Of a stretch of DNA of 64,000 bases, positions 50,744-59,706 are shown one piece after another. The first letter of the stretch is position 1; every line of letters starts with the position of its first letter. Below the pieces are notes generated by a model. The model was not told where the DNA came from and ran no database searches. It saw only the letters and a list, made by a program, of their open reading frames with translations. The DNA is taken from assembly GCA_040007095.1 (NCBI GenBank), contig JBDTVS010000076.1:1-64000 (forward strand). Direction: 5' to 3'. The translations under genes and the position numbers were made by a program. Source of the stretch: JBDTVS01 sp040007095. GTDB lineage: Bacteria > Acidobacteriota > Vicinamibacteria > Vicinamibacterales > CAVVIG01.

Positions 50744-51577
50744 ATGAAAGCCGTCGTCAATCGGTCGCTTGCCTCCCTCACGCTCGTGATGACACTCCCG
50801 GTGTTTACGACGGCCCAATCGAGTCGGACACCCGCACAGCCTCCGAAGACGAACGCCGCGCCTGCGCCCAGGCACGACTTGGACGGAGTGTGGGCCGTGA
50901 AGGTGGCGACGACCTCTCCGCGAACCGGATTCGAATGCTGTCTCGTCGACCCGCGATTGCGACCGCCGATGACGGCGTGGGGCCAGGCCCGCTTCGACGC
51001 CGCGGTGCCTTCCTCGAAAAGCCCGGGCCCCGAGGGCGACCGGGTCGTTCCCGGCAAAGAGAACGACCCCGCGTTGTCCTGCCTTCCAGACGGTATTCCG
51101 AAGATCCTGACCTCTCCAGAGCCCTTCGAGATCATCAGCGTGCCGGGCCGGGTGCTGATGTTCTTCGAGAAGGATCATGGGTGGCGCCAGATCTGGACCG
51201 ATGGACGCAAGCTGTCGGACGATCCGCCGGAGTTGAGATTCGACGGGTACTCCGTCGGACGGTGGGAGGGACAGACCTTCGTCGTCGAGTCGAACGGATT
51301 CAACGACAAACTCTGGCTCACTTACTACGGGGATCCCCACAGCGAAGCGCTGCATCTGACAGAACGCTATCAACGGCTGGACAGCCAGACGTTGTCGATT
51401 GCCGTGACAGTAGACGATCCGAAGGCCTACACGAAGCCGTGGGTCGGGAAGCCGATCCGCTACTCCCTGCGGCCGCGCGTGGAAATCGGCGAATGGTACT
51501 GCACGCTGGAGGACGAGAACCGCTTCAACGAGAAAGTCAGATTCCCGACCTTCGTTCCCGGCGAGACCAAGCAGTGA
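50744..51577 (+). CDS. Secreted hypothetical protein paired with DUF6152
   Basis: 277 residues with an N-terminal signal peptide (ASLTLVMTLPVFTTAQS). The mature domain has a LDGVWAVKVATTSP start, a MTAWGQARFDA-like motif, and a strand region RWEGQTFVVESNGFNDKLWL. The combination of DUF6152 and this kind of secreted protein recurs in Acidobacteriota. The fold looks beta-rich and the function is unknown. Confidence 0.7.
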   Translation: MKAVVNRSLASLTLVMTLPVFTTAQSSRTPAQPPKTNAAPAPRHDLDGVWAVKVATTSPRTGFECCLVDPRLRPPMTAWGQARFDAAVPSSKSPGPEGDRVVPGKENDPALSCLPDGIPKILTSPEPFEIISVPGRVLMFFEKDHGWRQIWTDGRKLSDDPPELRFDGYSVGRWEGQTFVVESNGFNDKLWLTYYGDPHSEALHLTERYQRLDSQTLSIAVTVDDPKAYTKPWVGKPIRYSLRPRVEIGEWYCTLEDENRFNEKVRFPTFVPGETKQ

Positions 51578-51635
51578 ACGTCGTGTCCGGCCGAGCGCAC
51601 ACTCCATCGCGCGCCGCCCGACAACGAGTTCAGCG

Positions 51636-53489
51636 TTGAGCAGTCGCCGGCCTCTTCATCCGTTCCTCGCGCCGGAAGAGAGGCCGTCCGGACCGAGTCG
51701 TGGCCAGGTGCCGTTTCAAGCCCACATCGACCTCCTGCACTTCTTCCTGGCCCATCGCGATGACATCGTCGAGAGAATCCAAGGACTGCTGAACGCCCAG
51801 CGCCGGCCGATCGAGTACCTGCGGGACACGCCCGTTCTGTCGCGTCACTTTGAAGATTGTTTCTTCACGCTCTCCAGCATCACCGACCGCCAATCGCGCC
51901 TTCGAGATCAACTGGAAGAAGCACATTGGGCAAGTGGATTCAGGCCTCGCGAGATGCCGGACATGTACAACGGCGTGGTCGATCCAGCGGAGATCATGAT
52001 CCGGGTCTTTCATTTGTGGCAGCAGACACATTGGCCTGGTCGCAATGGGCGTGTCCGGTACGCGCACACGCTGTTCAATTTGTATGTCATCCGATGCCTT
52101 GAATTGCTGAGTCTGCGCTTGTGGGACGCCGGAGCGGATGGCGCCGGCGATCGACTGGCGCAGGTTCAAAGCGTCCTCGACGAGCTCCGGATCATCACAC
52201 CAGCTGATCAGCCGGTGTTTGTCCGAGACGTGCGATGGCTGATCCAGCTGGCGCAGAGCTACGCAACAGACGAGTTGGGCGCTTATTTTGAAGTCGCGCA
52301 GAAAGTCGCCGAGACCCTTCCGGCGCCGGATCGGATCGAGATCCACAAAGCCGGCGTTCGAATGACTGGCGGGCACCTGCGTTCACAGATTCGCCACCTC
52401 TCCATGCAGAAGGCGGTATCTCTCGATGAGCCGAGCCTGGTTCTGAGTACGCGCACGTCCAATGCGCTCGATTTTGCTCTGCTGATTCAAGAACTCGTGC
52501 CGCTGCTCGAAGCCTATGAACACGCCTGGCACACCGCCGATGATCGGAAGAGGCTCGAGCTGGCCGACGCCATTTGCCAGGGCATGTCCGCGGATGCAGA
52601 GTTGTTTGTGAACCGTGTCGCGCTGTTAAGCGCCTACAGCATGATCGAGTATCTCTTTATCACGACGAATCGCGATGGACACGTCGGGTATACGCCGATG
52701 GGACAGCGCCACGTTCAGCTGCTCCAGAATTACGAGGCACTGATCGGTCGCGTGTCAAAGCCGTTGTCCGTAGACTGTCGACACTTCCGTCCGGTTGCCG
52801 GCGCCTACTCTCCGTATGGTGTTCTTTACGGGTTCACATCACATCTCATTGAACATATGGCGCTCAAGGCTTCACAGCACGATGCCGAGACACGCTTCAG
52901 CCTGGAAGATGTCTTTGTCGGCGAGGACGCCAGCGCCGACAAGCGCGACTGGGTGACCGGTTGGCGGAAGTTGCCGCACCTCACACGCGGGATGGAAAAG
53001 CGGTTCAACTACCCACAACAGTTTGCCGAAGAGATCTTCGATCGACTCGAGCAGGCTTTGTGCAGACGCGTCACCGATAGCGAGGCGAACGGCGTGGTGC
53101 AAAGCGGACGCCTGTTCATCGTGCCCGACGACGCCCCTCAAGTTGATTCGACGGCGTCGCTGATCGCGGACCTTCCGGTCCGGTATATCCGATCGTCGGA
53201 CATGCAGCTCGTGGCGGCGCAGAAAGCGGTGTCTTGTGAAGAACCCCGTCTGTTGGCCGATCGACGAGAGGGAAAGTGCGTGCTCAGCTACAAGACGCCA
53301 GGCGGCTGGGTTGCGATGACGAAGGACATCATCACTGAAGTTCTAGGGGCAGGGCGCGACGTGAAAATTGCAGGGCTGCCCGCCGTGGCCGCACGAGTCC
53401 TGAAGTTGATGTGTCCACATCTGGTGATGCTTCCGGAGCACGTTCCCCCAGCTGCCGGGCTCGATGCGCTCAGCGGTTCAGCTGCTTGA
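51636..53489 (+). CDS. Large hypothetical protein, family not recognised
   Basis: 617 residues, soluble, mainly helical in the first two thirds (HIDLLHFFLAHRDDIVERIQGLL; LLIQELVPLLEAYEHAWHTADDR), with mixed structure in the C-terminal ~100 residues (NGVVQSGRLFIVPDDAPQVD). The start is a TTG at 51636 with a poor ribosome site; a later GTG is possible. It converges on the MNIO cassette and its stop is 45 bases from the DUF2063-like stop. No signal peptide is visible. I cannot suggest a reaction, but its conservation beside MNIO genes elsewhere would be worth checking. Confidence 0.65.
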   Translation: MSSRRPLHPFLAPEERPSGPSRGQVPFQAHIDLLHFFLAHRDDIVERIQGLLNAQRRPIEYLRDTPVLSRHFEDCFFTLSSITDRQSRLRDQLEEAHWASGFRPREMPDMYNGVVDPAEIMIRVFHLWQQTHWPGRNGRVRYAHTLFNLYVIRCLELLSLRLWDAGADGAGDRLAQVQSVLDELRIITPADQPVFVRDVRWLIQLAQSYATDELGAYFEVAQKVAETLPAPDRIEIHKAGVRMTGGHLRSQIRHLSMQKAVSLDEPSLVLSTRTSNALDFALLIQELVPLLEAYEHAWHTADDRKRLELADAICQGMSADAELFVNRVALLSAYSMIEYLFITTNRDGHVGYTPMGQRHVQLLQNYEALIGRVSKPLSVDCRHFRPVAGAYSPYGVLYGFTSHLIEHMALKASQHDAETRFSLEDVFVGEDASADKRDWVTGWRKLPHLTRGMEKRFNYPQQFAEEIFDRLEQALCRRVTDSEANGVVQSGRLFIVPDDAPQVDSTASLIADLPVRYIRSSDMQLVAAQKAVSCEEPRLLADRREGKCVLSYKTPGGWVAMTKDIITEVLGAGRDVKIAGLPAVAARVLKLMCPHLVMLPEHVPPAAGLDALSGSAA

Positions 53490-53534
53490 ACAGTAGACTT
53501 CGAACCGTCGGCCAGGGCCGGGTGGAAGGAAGTC

Positions 53535-54299
53535 TCAATAGTTGGTCGACAAACGCAAGGCTCCCTCGCGAACCAGGGTTCGGATCGTCGAGGGCGACAC
53601 CCCGCGCGTGAGCACGGCCGCCAGCGATACTGGCTCGGCAAGGCAGCGCCAGAGCGCGACTTCCTCGGCGGAGGCCGGACGACAGTAACCCTCGATGTCC
53701 GGGGCGAACAGCATAGGGGTCGCTGCCGAGGCGACCGGCGGCAACTCGGCTTCGCCGTAAAAGGCAGGGATAAGCATGGACGGATCGGCCCAGAACTCGA
53801 CGAGATCGGCATATCGACCTCGCCCCACGCCGGCTGTGGCTGATAGACGCTCGCTCGGATGGAAGGCCCAGGCATCGGCCGGTCCAGCTCGAGCCTGCTC
53901 GCGTTCGGCCGCACCATCGCCGGCGCGGATCGTCGCTCGCTCCAGTTGACAGAGCGCTCGAATGTGCGACCGTGCCGGCAGGTGACGCTCGATGAACGTC
54001 AGGAACGCCTCGGCCTCGGCGGCGAAGAACGAGGACGTGCCCCCGCTGCGCCCGATCCACCGTGCGAGCAACCGTTGGCGGTCGGCAATCGGCAGCGCCG
54101 AGAGCGTCAGTCGTGCGGCGCGCGCGGCTCGGCCCTCGCACCACGATCGCTGCACGGCGGCCGTGAGGCGCAGGCCGGCGCTCGGCTCGAGGCGTTCGAG
54201 GCTCGCCTGCTCGGCGGACGAGAGGTCGATGTGGGGCGTCGCGCCAGGCGCGACCTGCACCAGGCGCCCGAGCGCGGCTTGAAAGTCGGCGAGCGCCAT
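53535..54299 (-). CDS. DUF2063/HvfC-like partner protein of the MNIO
   Basis: 254 residues. The N-terminal block (ADFQAALGRLVQVAPG) resembles DUF2063, a DNA-binding-like domain found in partners of DUF692 enzymes (BufC, HvfC). The C-terminal ~50 residues (EEVALWRCLAEPVSLAAVLTRG) suggest a winged helix or RRE-like fold that could bind the precursor peptide. The start is ATG 54299, overlapping the MNIO stop (ATGA). Translational coupling with the enzyme supports a shared pathway. Confidence 0.8.
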   Translation of the reverse strand: MALADFQAALGRLVQVAPGATPHIDLSSAEQASLERLEPSAGLRLTAAVQRSWCEGRAARAARLTLSALPIADRQRLLARWIGRSGGTSSFFAAEAEAFLTFIERHLPARSHIRALCQLERATIRAGDGAAEREQARAGPADAWAFHPSERLSATAGVGRGRYADLVEFWADPSMLIPAFYGEAELPPVASAATPMLFAPDIEGYCRPASAEEVALWRCLAEPVSLAAVLTRGVSPSTIRTLVREGALRLSTNY

Positions 54300-55237
54300 C
54301 ACTGCCTCCCTGCGCGGCAACACTCCCAAATCGATCGCGCGTGCGCGAGCTCCGCTTCGATGACGTCGCGACCAAGACGGACCGCGTGTGGCTCGAGCAT
54401 CTCGAAGACCACGCCCTTCACGTTGGGCGCGCGCGGCAGCGTGTAGGCGAGCAGGTCCCACACCGATTCGGGCACGCGGCTGTCGTGCGCGTCAGTCCAG
54501 AACCCGTCGTGCCACGACCCGCCGGCGATGTGCAGCTCGACGACGCGCTCGAGCGGCATCCGATCGATGGCCTCGAACGCATTGAACCGGTGATTCACCG
54601 CATTGCAGTAGACGTTGTGCAAGTCGAGCAACTGCCCGCACTCGCTGCCTTCGAGAATCGCGCGCATCAGACCGATGTCGTCGCCGATGCTCGCGTCCGC
54701 CGGAAGGTGACCGAGATAATGCGCGGGATTCTCGAGCAGGAATGGCACGCCGTAGCGCTCGCGAATGGATCGGCTCCGCGCGGTTACCAGCGCGGCGGCC
54801 TCTTCGGTCGGCGGCAGAGGGAGCGGCACGCCAATCTCCACAATCTTCCCGTGGTGGTCGGCCATCGTTTGAAAACCCAGATGCTCGCTGTGCCACAGAA
54901 ACGGCCAACGCTGCTGAAAGTCGCCGAGCAGATCGAGATAGGCCTCGTTCCAGCCGGCTGCCGATCCAATCGACAGCTCGACGCCGTGGACGACGATGGG
55001 AAGCGCGCCGCAGGCGTCGCGGGCGTGCTCCAGCTTGTCGGACACCAGATCGATCGCGACCGACGTCCCTTGCTGACGAGGGCGAGAGAGCGTCTCGACC
55101 GTGACCTCCACGAAGTCCACGACAGACGATCGATAGAGGTCGACGGGAAGACCGGCCATGTACGACAGCCCGACGCCAAGTGGCGCGACCTGGGACGCCA
55201 CCCTGCCGGGCGCGGACACTGGCCGATGTTCCCTCAC
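54299..55237 (-). CDS. DUF692 multinuclear non-heme iron oxidase (MNIO)
   Basis: 312 residues. The MNIO family (MbnB, TglH, BufB) modifies cysteines or other residues in ribosomal peptides with a two- or three-iron site. Likely ligand residues are His84 (IVVHGVE), His116 and His119 (WHSEH), Glu169-Asn170 (ENPAH), Asp205-His207-Asn208 (DLHN), His236 (ELHIAGG), His251 (DAHDS) and Glu257. All appear present. The start is GTG 55237, ten bases after the precursor stop, with a GAGG ribosome site. It is the central enzyme of a RiPP-type cassette. Confidence 0.93.
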   Translation of the reverse strand: MREHRPVSAPGRVASQVAPLGVGLSYMAGLPVDLYRSSVVDFVEVTVETLSRPRQQGTSVAIDLVSDKLEHARDACGALPIVVHGVELSIGSAAGWNEAYLDLLGDFQQRWPFLWHSEHLGFQTMADHHGKIVEIGVPLPLPPTEEAAALVTARSRSIRERYGVPFLLENPAHYLGHLPADASIGDDIGLMRAILEGSECGQLLDLHNVYCNAVNHRFNAFEAIDRMPLERVVELHIAGGSWHDGFWTDAHDSRVPESVWDLLAYTLPRAPNVKGVVFEMLEPHAVRLGRDVIEAELAHARSIWECCRAGRQ

Positions 55238-55247
55238 TCGCGTCGCC

Positions 55248-55457
55248 TCAGAATCCGACGGTCTGAAACGAAATGACGCTCTTGCCCAGCTCGGTCGGCG
55301 GATCGCCGAGGAAGTCGACCTTCAGGACCGCGATGCGGCCACAGTGGTCGCACCCGGCCCTGCCGAGGACCTGCGCCATCAAGCGATGAATGCCGTCCAG
55401 GGTCTGGTTTGCGGGGTTCAGGGTCAACGTTGCGGATTTTGCGGCTAGTGTCGGCAT
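55248..55457 (-). CDS. Candidate MNIO-modified RiPP precursor peptide (69 aa)
   Basis: 69 residues: no signal peptide, a helical N-terminal half (NPANQTLDGIHRLMAQVLGRA), then CDHCGR at Cys36-Cys39, then a beta-like tail (IAVLKVDFLGDPPTELGK). The two cysteines are the only ones, which makes them the obvious modification sites. RBS GGAG lies seven bases before ATG 55457. It precedes the MNIO gene with ten bases between, as precursor genes usually do. The CxxC lies in the middle, not at the end, so the core may be internal and the peptide may stay whole. It could also be a metal-handling protein. Confidence 0.75.
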   Translation of the reverse strand: MPTLAAKSATLTLNPANQTLDGIHRLMAQVLGRAGCDHCGRIAVLKVDFLGDPPTELGKSVISFQTVGF

Positions 55458-55605
55458 CTGCGTCTCCAGGGTGCGTCGGCCGCGTTCATTCGCAGCGACG
55501 TTCTGTCTAGTTACAACGCCGCCTGGCGGCCTTCGGAACAGCGTGGCCGTCCGTCGCGCGCATCACTTCAGCCGCGGCCAGATTCCTGCACGACCGCCGA
55601 GTATC

Positions 55606-56883
55606 ATGGCGACTATGAGATTTCACGCAGCGTGGCTCGGTCTGCTCTTGATGACAAGTGCGTGCGCGACGACACCCGAGGCCGTCGAGCCGGCTATTGC
55701 GAAGGCGCTGGCCGACACGAAGGCGATCGACAACCACGCGCATCCTGTGCGCCCGACGCCGCCGGGCGAGCCCGCGGACAACGGCTACGATGCATTGCCG
55801 GTCGAGCACCTCGAGCCCGCGTCCGATGTGGTTCGCTTTCGTCCGGGGCGCCCCGAGTACGCCGCGGCGACGAGCGCGATCTTCGGGGCCGATCGCACGG
55901 CGAGCACCAAGGCGTGGGGTGACAACTATGCCGCGACGATTCTCGACAAGGCCGGCATCGACAAGATGATGGCCAACCGTGTGTCGATGGGACCAGGTCT
56001 GCCGAAGGAGCGATTTCTATGGGCGGCGTACGCGGACGCGCTGATGTACCCGTTCCCGACCGACGTCATCACGGACAACTCGGATCGGAAGGCGTTTTTC
56101 GCGCTCGAAGCCATGCTGCTCGGCGAGTTCTACCAGCAGTCCGGCATCACCGGCCGTCCAGCAACGCTCGACGACTATCTTGCACGCGTGGTGACGGCCA
56201 CGCTCGAGCGGCACAAACAGGGAGGCGCGCTCGCCGAGAAGTTCGAGATGGCGTACTTGCGCCCGCTCGCGGTCGGCACGCCGTCGAAGGACGCGGCGGA
56301 GCGTGCGTGGCGCGCAGGAGCGTCGAACGCGGCAGACTACCGAGTGCTCCAGGACTTCCTCTTCCGCCACATCGCCCTCGAGTGCGGACGCCTGGGAATG
56401 GCGGTACACATTCACACCGGCGCCGGCGCGGGCGGCTACTACGACATGGCCGGAGGCAACCCCGGTCTCCTCGAGCCGCTCTTCAACGACCCGTCGCTTC
56501 GCAAGACCAACTTCGTCATGGTCCACGGCGGGTGGCCGAATACCGGGATTGTCGCGCCGCTGTTGACGAAGCCCAACGCATACGTGGACGTCTCGGTGCA
56601 GGGCCTCAGCCTGCCTGCGTCAGAGGTGGCGCACAGCCTACGGAGTTGGCTCGAGGCCGTGCCGGAGAAGGTGTTGTTCGGAACCGATGCGTACCCATAC
56701 GCGCCACAGGCCGGGCTCGGTTGGGAAGAGACCACCTATGTCTCCTCGCAGACGGTCCGCCGTGCGCTCGGCCTCGCCCTGACCGCGATGCTGCGCGAGG
56801 GCACGATCACCGAGGCGCGAGCAATCGAGATCGTGAAGCTTGTGCTGCGTGACAACGCGGTGAAGCTGTATCGCCTTCCTTGA
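55606..56883 (+). CDS. Lipoprotein amidohydrolase (metal-dependent, TIM-barrel)
   Basis: About 425 residues. The lipobox is MTSAC with Cys20 counted from ATG 55606; an alternative ATG is 55615. The barrel has metal-binding candidates in IDNHAHPV, AVHIHTGAGAG, MVHGGWPNTG and GTDAYPYAP. The family is amidohydrolase_2-like and the substrate is unknown. The opening region 55458-55605 is a divergent promoter zone shared with the RiPP operon. Confidence 0.82.
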   Translation: MATMRFHAAWLGLLLMTSACATTPEAVEPAIAKALADTKAIDNHAHPVRPTPPGEPADNGYDALPVEHLEPASDVVRFRPGRPEYAAATSAIFGADRTASTKAWGDNYAATILDKAGIDKMMANRVSMGPGLPKERFLWAAYADALMYPFPTDVITDNSDRKAFFALEAMLLGEFYQQSGITGRPATLDDYLARVVTATLERHKQGGALAEKFEMAYLRPLAVGTPSKDAAERAWRAGASNAADYRVLQDFLFRHIALECGRLGMAVHIHTGAGAGGYYDMAGGNPGLLEPLFNDPSLRKTNFVMVHGGWPNTGIVAPLLTKPNAYVDVSVQGLSLPASEVAHSLRSWLEAVPEKVLFGTDAYPYAPQAGLGWEETTYVSSQTVRRALGLALTAMLREGTITEARAIEIVKLVLRDNAVKLYRLP

Positions 56884-56932
56884 AGGATCTCATCGGCCGC
56901 CGGCTCCTCGGCGTCTCAGGGGCGCTGGCGAG

Positions 56933-57244
56933 TCATTTTTCGACCGAGGTCACCGTCGGTGTTCTCGGGCCGTAGTGGGGAGTCGGTTGACCCATCTCAT
57001 ACGCCCCCAGGTCAGGTGCGCGACCCGTAAAGTCGTCATTCACACCCGGCAGATGAACCCCGGCATCGACCGGGCTCGAGCCCGGTCGATGCGTGAAGTC
57101 ACAATCCTCCGGTCTGTATATCTTGCGCGGATCGGCGCGGTCCGGCGGGACGGCATGTTGAAAAACGTCGTAGTCCGCGAGAATGCTGTGCGTATCCTGC
57201 TTCGTCGCCTCGCTGAACGCCTGAAGCGTCTTGAACTTTCGCGC
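56933..57244 (-). pseudogene. C-terminal remnant of a parallel beta-helix protein
   Basis: The minus-strand frame from just after a TAG (57245-57247) to a TGA at 56933-56935 reads 103 residues with no start codon. The sequence KTLQAFSEATKQDTHSILADYDVF, then RPGSSPVDAGVHLPG and DFTGRAPDLGAYE, matches the end of right-handed parallel beta-helix proteins (pectate-lyase-like). The in-frame stop and missing N-terminal part mark it as a broken gene. It lies between the amidohydrolase and the small membrane protein, on the opposite strand. Confidence 0.72.
57063..57092. repeat. Perfect 30-base palindrome
   Basis: The bases are self-complementary over 30 positions around a CTCGAG centre. It lies in the beta-helix pseudogene, where it encodes the HRPGSSPVDAG segment. 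It may be chance from a conserved codon run, or a real protein-binding site. Confidence 0.6.
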
Positions 57245-57292
57245 CTATACTGTTCTGGTCGGTGGGACAAACGCAGCTCGCAGCAGGTTGAG

Positions 57293-57544
57293 ATGCCAAT
57301 TGATCAATTGCGGAAATGTGTTTCGGCCCTCGTGATGTTGGACGTTCTGGCCGTCTACGCGTATTGCCTGGGCATCAAAGGAGTCTATCCACCCTCCCAT
57401 CCTTGGTCAGGGATCTCTTTGATCCTCTTGTCTGTCGGTTTGGTGGGGTTGCGACGCCAGGCAAAGCTACCCCCTTGGCTGATTGTGACTGCGACCATGC
57501 TCCCGGCAGCATTCTGGACTATCGCCGCGATTCAGCATCCATAA
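57293..57544 (+). CDS. Small membrane protein (83 aa)
   Basis: Three hydrophobic segments (VSALVMLDVLAVYAYCLGI; GISLILLSVGLVGL; PWLIVTATMLPAAFWTIAAI) in a short protein. ATG 57293 has a near ribosome site (AGGTTGAG). The upstream in-frame extension to 56975 is basic and coincides with the pseudogene. No family recognised. I rate it real from topology and start site. Confidence 0.5.
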   Translation: MPIDQLRKCVSALVMLDVLAVYAYCLGIKGVYPPSHPWSGISLILLSVGLVGLRRQAKLPPWLIVTATMLPAAFWTIAAIQHP

Positions 57545-57567
57545 CCTGGCTTCCATATCGATATCGT

Positions 57568-57583
57568 CGGGCGTCTTCGCCCG
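57568..57583. terminator. Weak stem-loop after the small membrane-protein gene
   Basis: CGGGCG and CGCCCG pair over six bases with a TCTT loop, 23 bases after the stop. There is no U-tract, so a terminator role is tentative. Confidence 0.3.
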
Positions 57584-57766
57584 CGGAGTCACGCTCGGTC
57601 TGATAGGTCCTGAGCAACGCCGATCTGTTTACTGCGGTGCCTCAGCCCGAACAGCGTACGCCGCCATCCCCCAGTCCGATTCCGCACGTGGTTGACCGCG
57701 CGTCACCTCGCCTCGGCGCGTTCACTACACCACCGCATGAACGTTGATCGGGTTTGCGATCCCTGT

Positions 57767-59692
57767 CTATTTCGCACGGCCCGCATAACCCTGCGCGACG
57801 GTCGGAATCGCGATGATCGCGTTTCGCGCGCTCGGTGTCCCCCACGTGCCGTAGAAGACGATGCCGAAGAGCGTCTTCCGGTCCTTGCCGCCGAAGAACG
57901 TGCCGTGCAGGCCCTGCGGACCTGGAATCGTGCCGAGGAACTTGCCGTCGGCCCCAAACACATCCACCGACTTGCCCGTCGCCACGTACACCCGTCCCTG
58001 CTGATCGACCGCGGATCCGTCGCCACCCTCACCGCCCTGCAGCGTTCCGAACGCGCGCTGATTGGTCAGCGAGCCATCGGCGTTCACGTCGAAGGCGTAG
58101 ACGATCGCGCCGTTGGTCGCATACAGCGTCTTCTCGTCCGGGCTGAGAATGATGCCGTTGGCCAGCGGCACGTCCTTCCCATACTGGGACACGGCGCCCT
58201 TCGGGCTGGCGTAGAAGACGCCGCTGTTTTTCGCGCCGGTGACGGAGAAGTAGACGCCGCCGTTGGCGTCGGCCGTGAGATCGTTGATCACGCCGCCGAT
58301 GCATTCGAGCGGCTCGCCGTTGAATGTGCTCGCGAGCATCCGGCGCTGTGGCTCGAGTTGCTCGATGCCGCCGCCGAGTCCACGTTCGGCGACAAACAGC
58401 GCGCCGTTCTTGCTGCGCGAGACGGCACCCGCGGTATTGAGGTTGCCGTAGGCGACCTTCGCAAGACCAGTCGCCGGATCGAACTGGATGACGTCGCCCG
58501 CGTCGTTGTTCGCGAACAGCATCGTGCCGTTCTCGCCGGCGATCGGGCCGTCGACGTTGTTGCCTTGCCACGACCAGACGACCTTCCAGCTCTGTACCGC
58601 CTCCAGCACTCCGGGAATCGACGGCGGCAGCGGCAGCACCGGCTCAGGCGGCGCGGCGGTGGCCGTCGCCGCGTCTCCGGCGCTCGGCACGGCGAACGGC
58701 TGCGGCGGGTTCTTGCACTGCGAGAGCGTCGTCTTGTAGTTGGCGTGCTGCCACGCCTGCTGACTGCTGCCGCGATCGAACGTCCCCGACGGACCCGCAT
58801 TACGCGCGTCTTTGTATCCTTTCGCGCGAACGTCCCAGTTGCTGTTGGTGCAGAGCTCGCATGTGTCGCCGACGAACATCGCCGCCGCCTTCTTGTCGTT
58901 CTTGAATTGCCAGAGCAGCCAGTTCGACGCAACGTTCGCATATTCGCCGCCGCCCGGATGATCCACGGTGGCGGTATGGCCCGCGCCGTGGCGGGCGCCG
59001 TAGAACGCCGGCAGGCTCTTGATCAGCTCGAAGGTCGTGAGTGAGGCGGGCGTGAGGAAGTCGCGTTCGGCGCCGTTGATCAGCAGCACGGGACCGTGGA
59101 CCTTCTGCAGCGCGTCCTCGTTCGACTCCGGCCTGGCGCGCTGTACGCCGGAGTTGAAGACGCCGATGGTCTTCACGCGCGGGTCCGAGCCCAGCGTGAT
59201 GGAAAGAAATCCTCCGCACGACTGTCCCATCACGGCGACGTGCTCGAGATCGACTTTGCCTTTGAGCGGCGAGCCGTCGCGCGCGTTTTCTTTCTCCGCC
59301 CACCCGATCGCTTTGCGCAGATCGTCGGCGGTCTGCTGCCGTGACGCGGCACCCGGCTCCGGCACGCTGCCGATCACCAGGAAGCCGTGCGACGCGATCG
59401 TCGTGAAGAAGCCCGAGTAGCGCGCGCTGTTGATGGCGCAGCCGCCGTCGCCCCACGCCATCACCGGCAGCTTGTCCCGGCCGGGGAATCTGCCGAGATC
59501 CTCCGGACGGAAGACGACGTGACCTGGCGAGCCGAGGGCGGGCTCCGACATGACTTTGTATGGGCCCGGGATCGCTTTCGGCGCGCCTTCGAGCGGCAGC
59601 GTCGTCCTGACCAGGTCGGCATTGCGCCCGGGTCCCTGGGCGAAGGACACACACGCCATGAGGAGGAATGCGGTGGTGAGTGCTGATTTCAT
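57767..59692 (-). CDS. Secreted hydrolase fused to an SMP-30/NHL-like beta-propeller
   Basis: 641 residues with a signal peptide (ALTTAFLLMACVSFA). Residues ~50-300 are an alpha/beta hydrolase with nucleophile motif GQSCGG (GxSxG) and an ADDLRKAIGWAEKENA-type helix. The second half, from about 370, is a propeller of the SMP-30/gluconolactonase type (GTMLFANNDAGDVIQFDPATGLA; GGVINDLTADANGGVYFS). A fusion of esterase and lactonase-like modules suggests a secreted breakdown enzyme. The start is ATG 59692; the longer upstream frame runs through the dispersed repeat copy C. Confidence 0.78.
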   Translation of the reverse strand: MKSALTTAFLLMACVSFAQGPGRNADLVRTTLPLEGAPKAIPGPYKVMSEPALGSPGHVVFRPEDLGRFPGRDKLPVMAWGDGGCAINSARYSGFFTTIASHGFLVIGSVPEPGAASRQQTADDLRKAIGWAEKENARDGSPLKGKVDLEHVAVMGQSCGGFLSITLGSDPRVKTIGVFNSGVQRARPESNEDALQKVHGPVLLINGAERDFLTPASLTTFELIKSLPAFYGARHGAGHTATVDHPGGGEYANVASNWLLWQFKNDKKAAAMFVGDTCELCTNSNWDVRAKGYKDARNAGPSGTFDRGSSQQAWQHANYKTTLSQCKNPPQPFAVPSAGDAATATAAPPEPVLPLPPSIPGVLEAVQSWKVVWSWQGNNVDGPIAGENGTMLFANNDAGDVIQFDPATGLAKVAYGNLNTAGAVSRSKNGALFVAERGLGGGIEQLEPQRRMLASTFNGEPLECIGGVINDLTADANGGVYFSVTGAKNSGVFYASPKGAVSQYGKDVPLANGIILSPDEKTLYATNGAIVYAFDVNADGSLTNQRAFGTLQGGEGGDGSAVDQQGRVYVATGKSVDVFGADGKFLGTIPGPQGLHGTFFGGKDRKTLFGIVFYGTWGTPSARNAIIAIPTVAQGYAGRAK

Positions 59693-59706
59693 GCGCAGTA
59701 GTTTAG

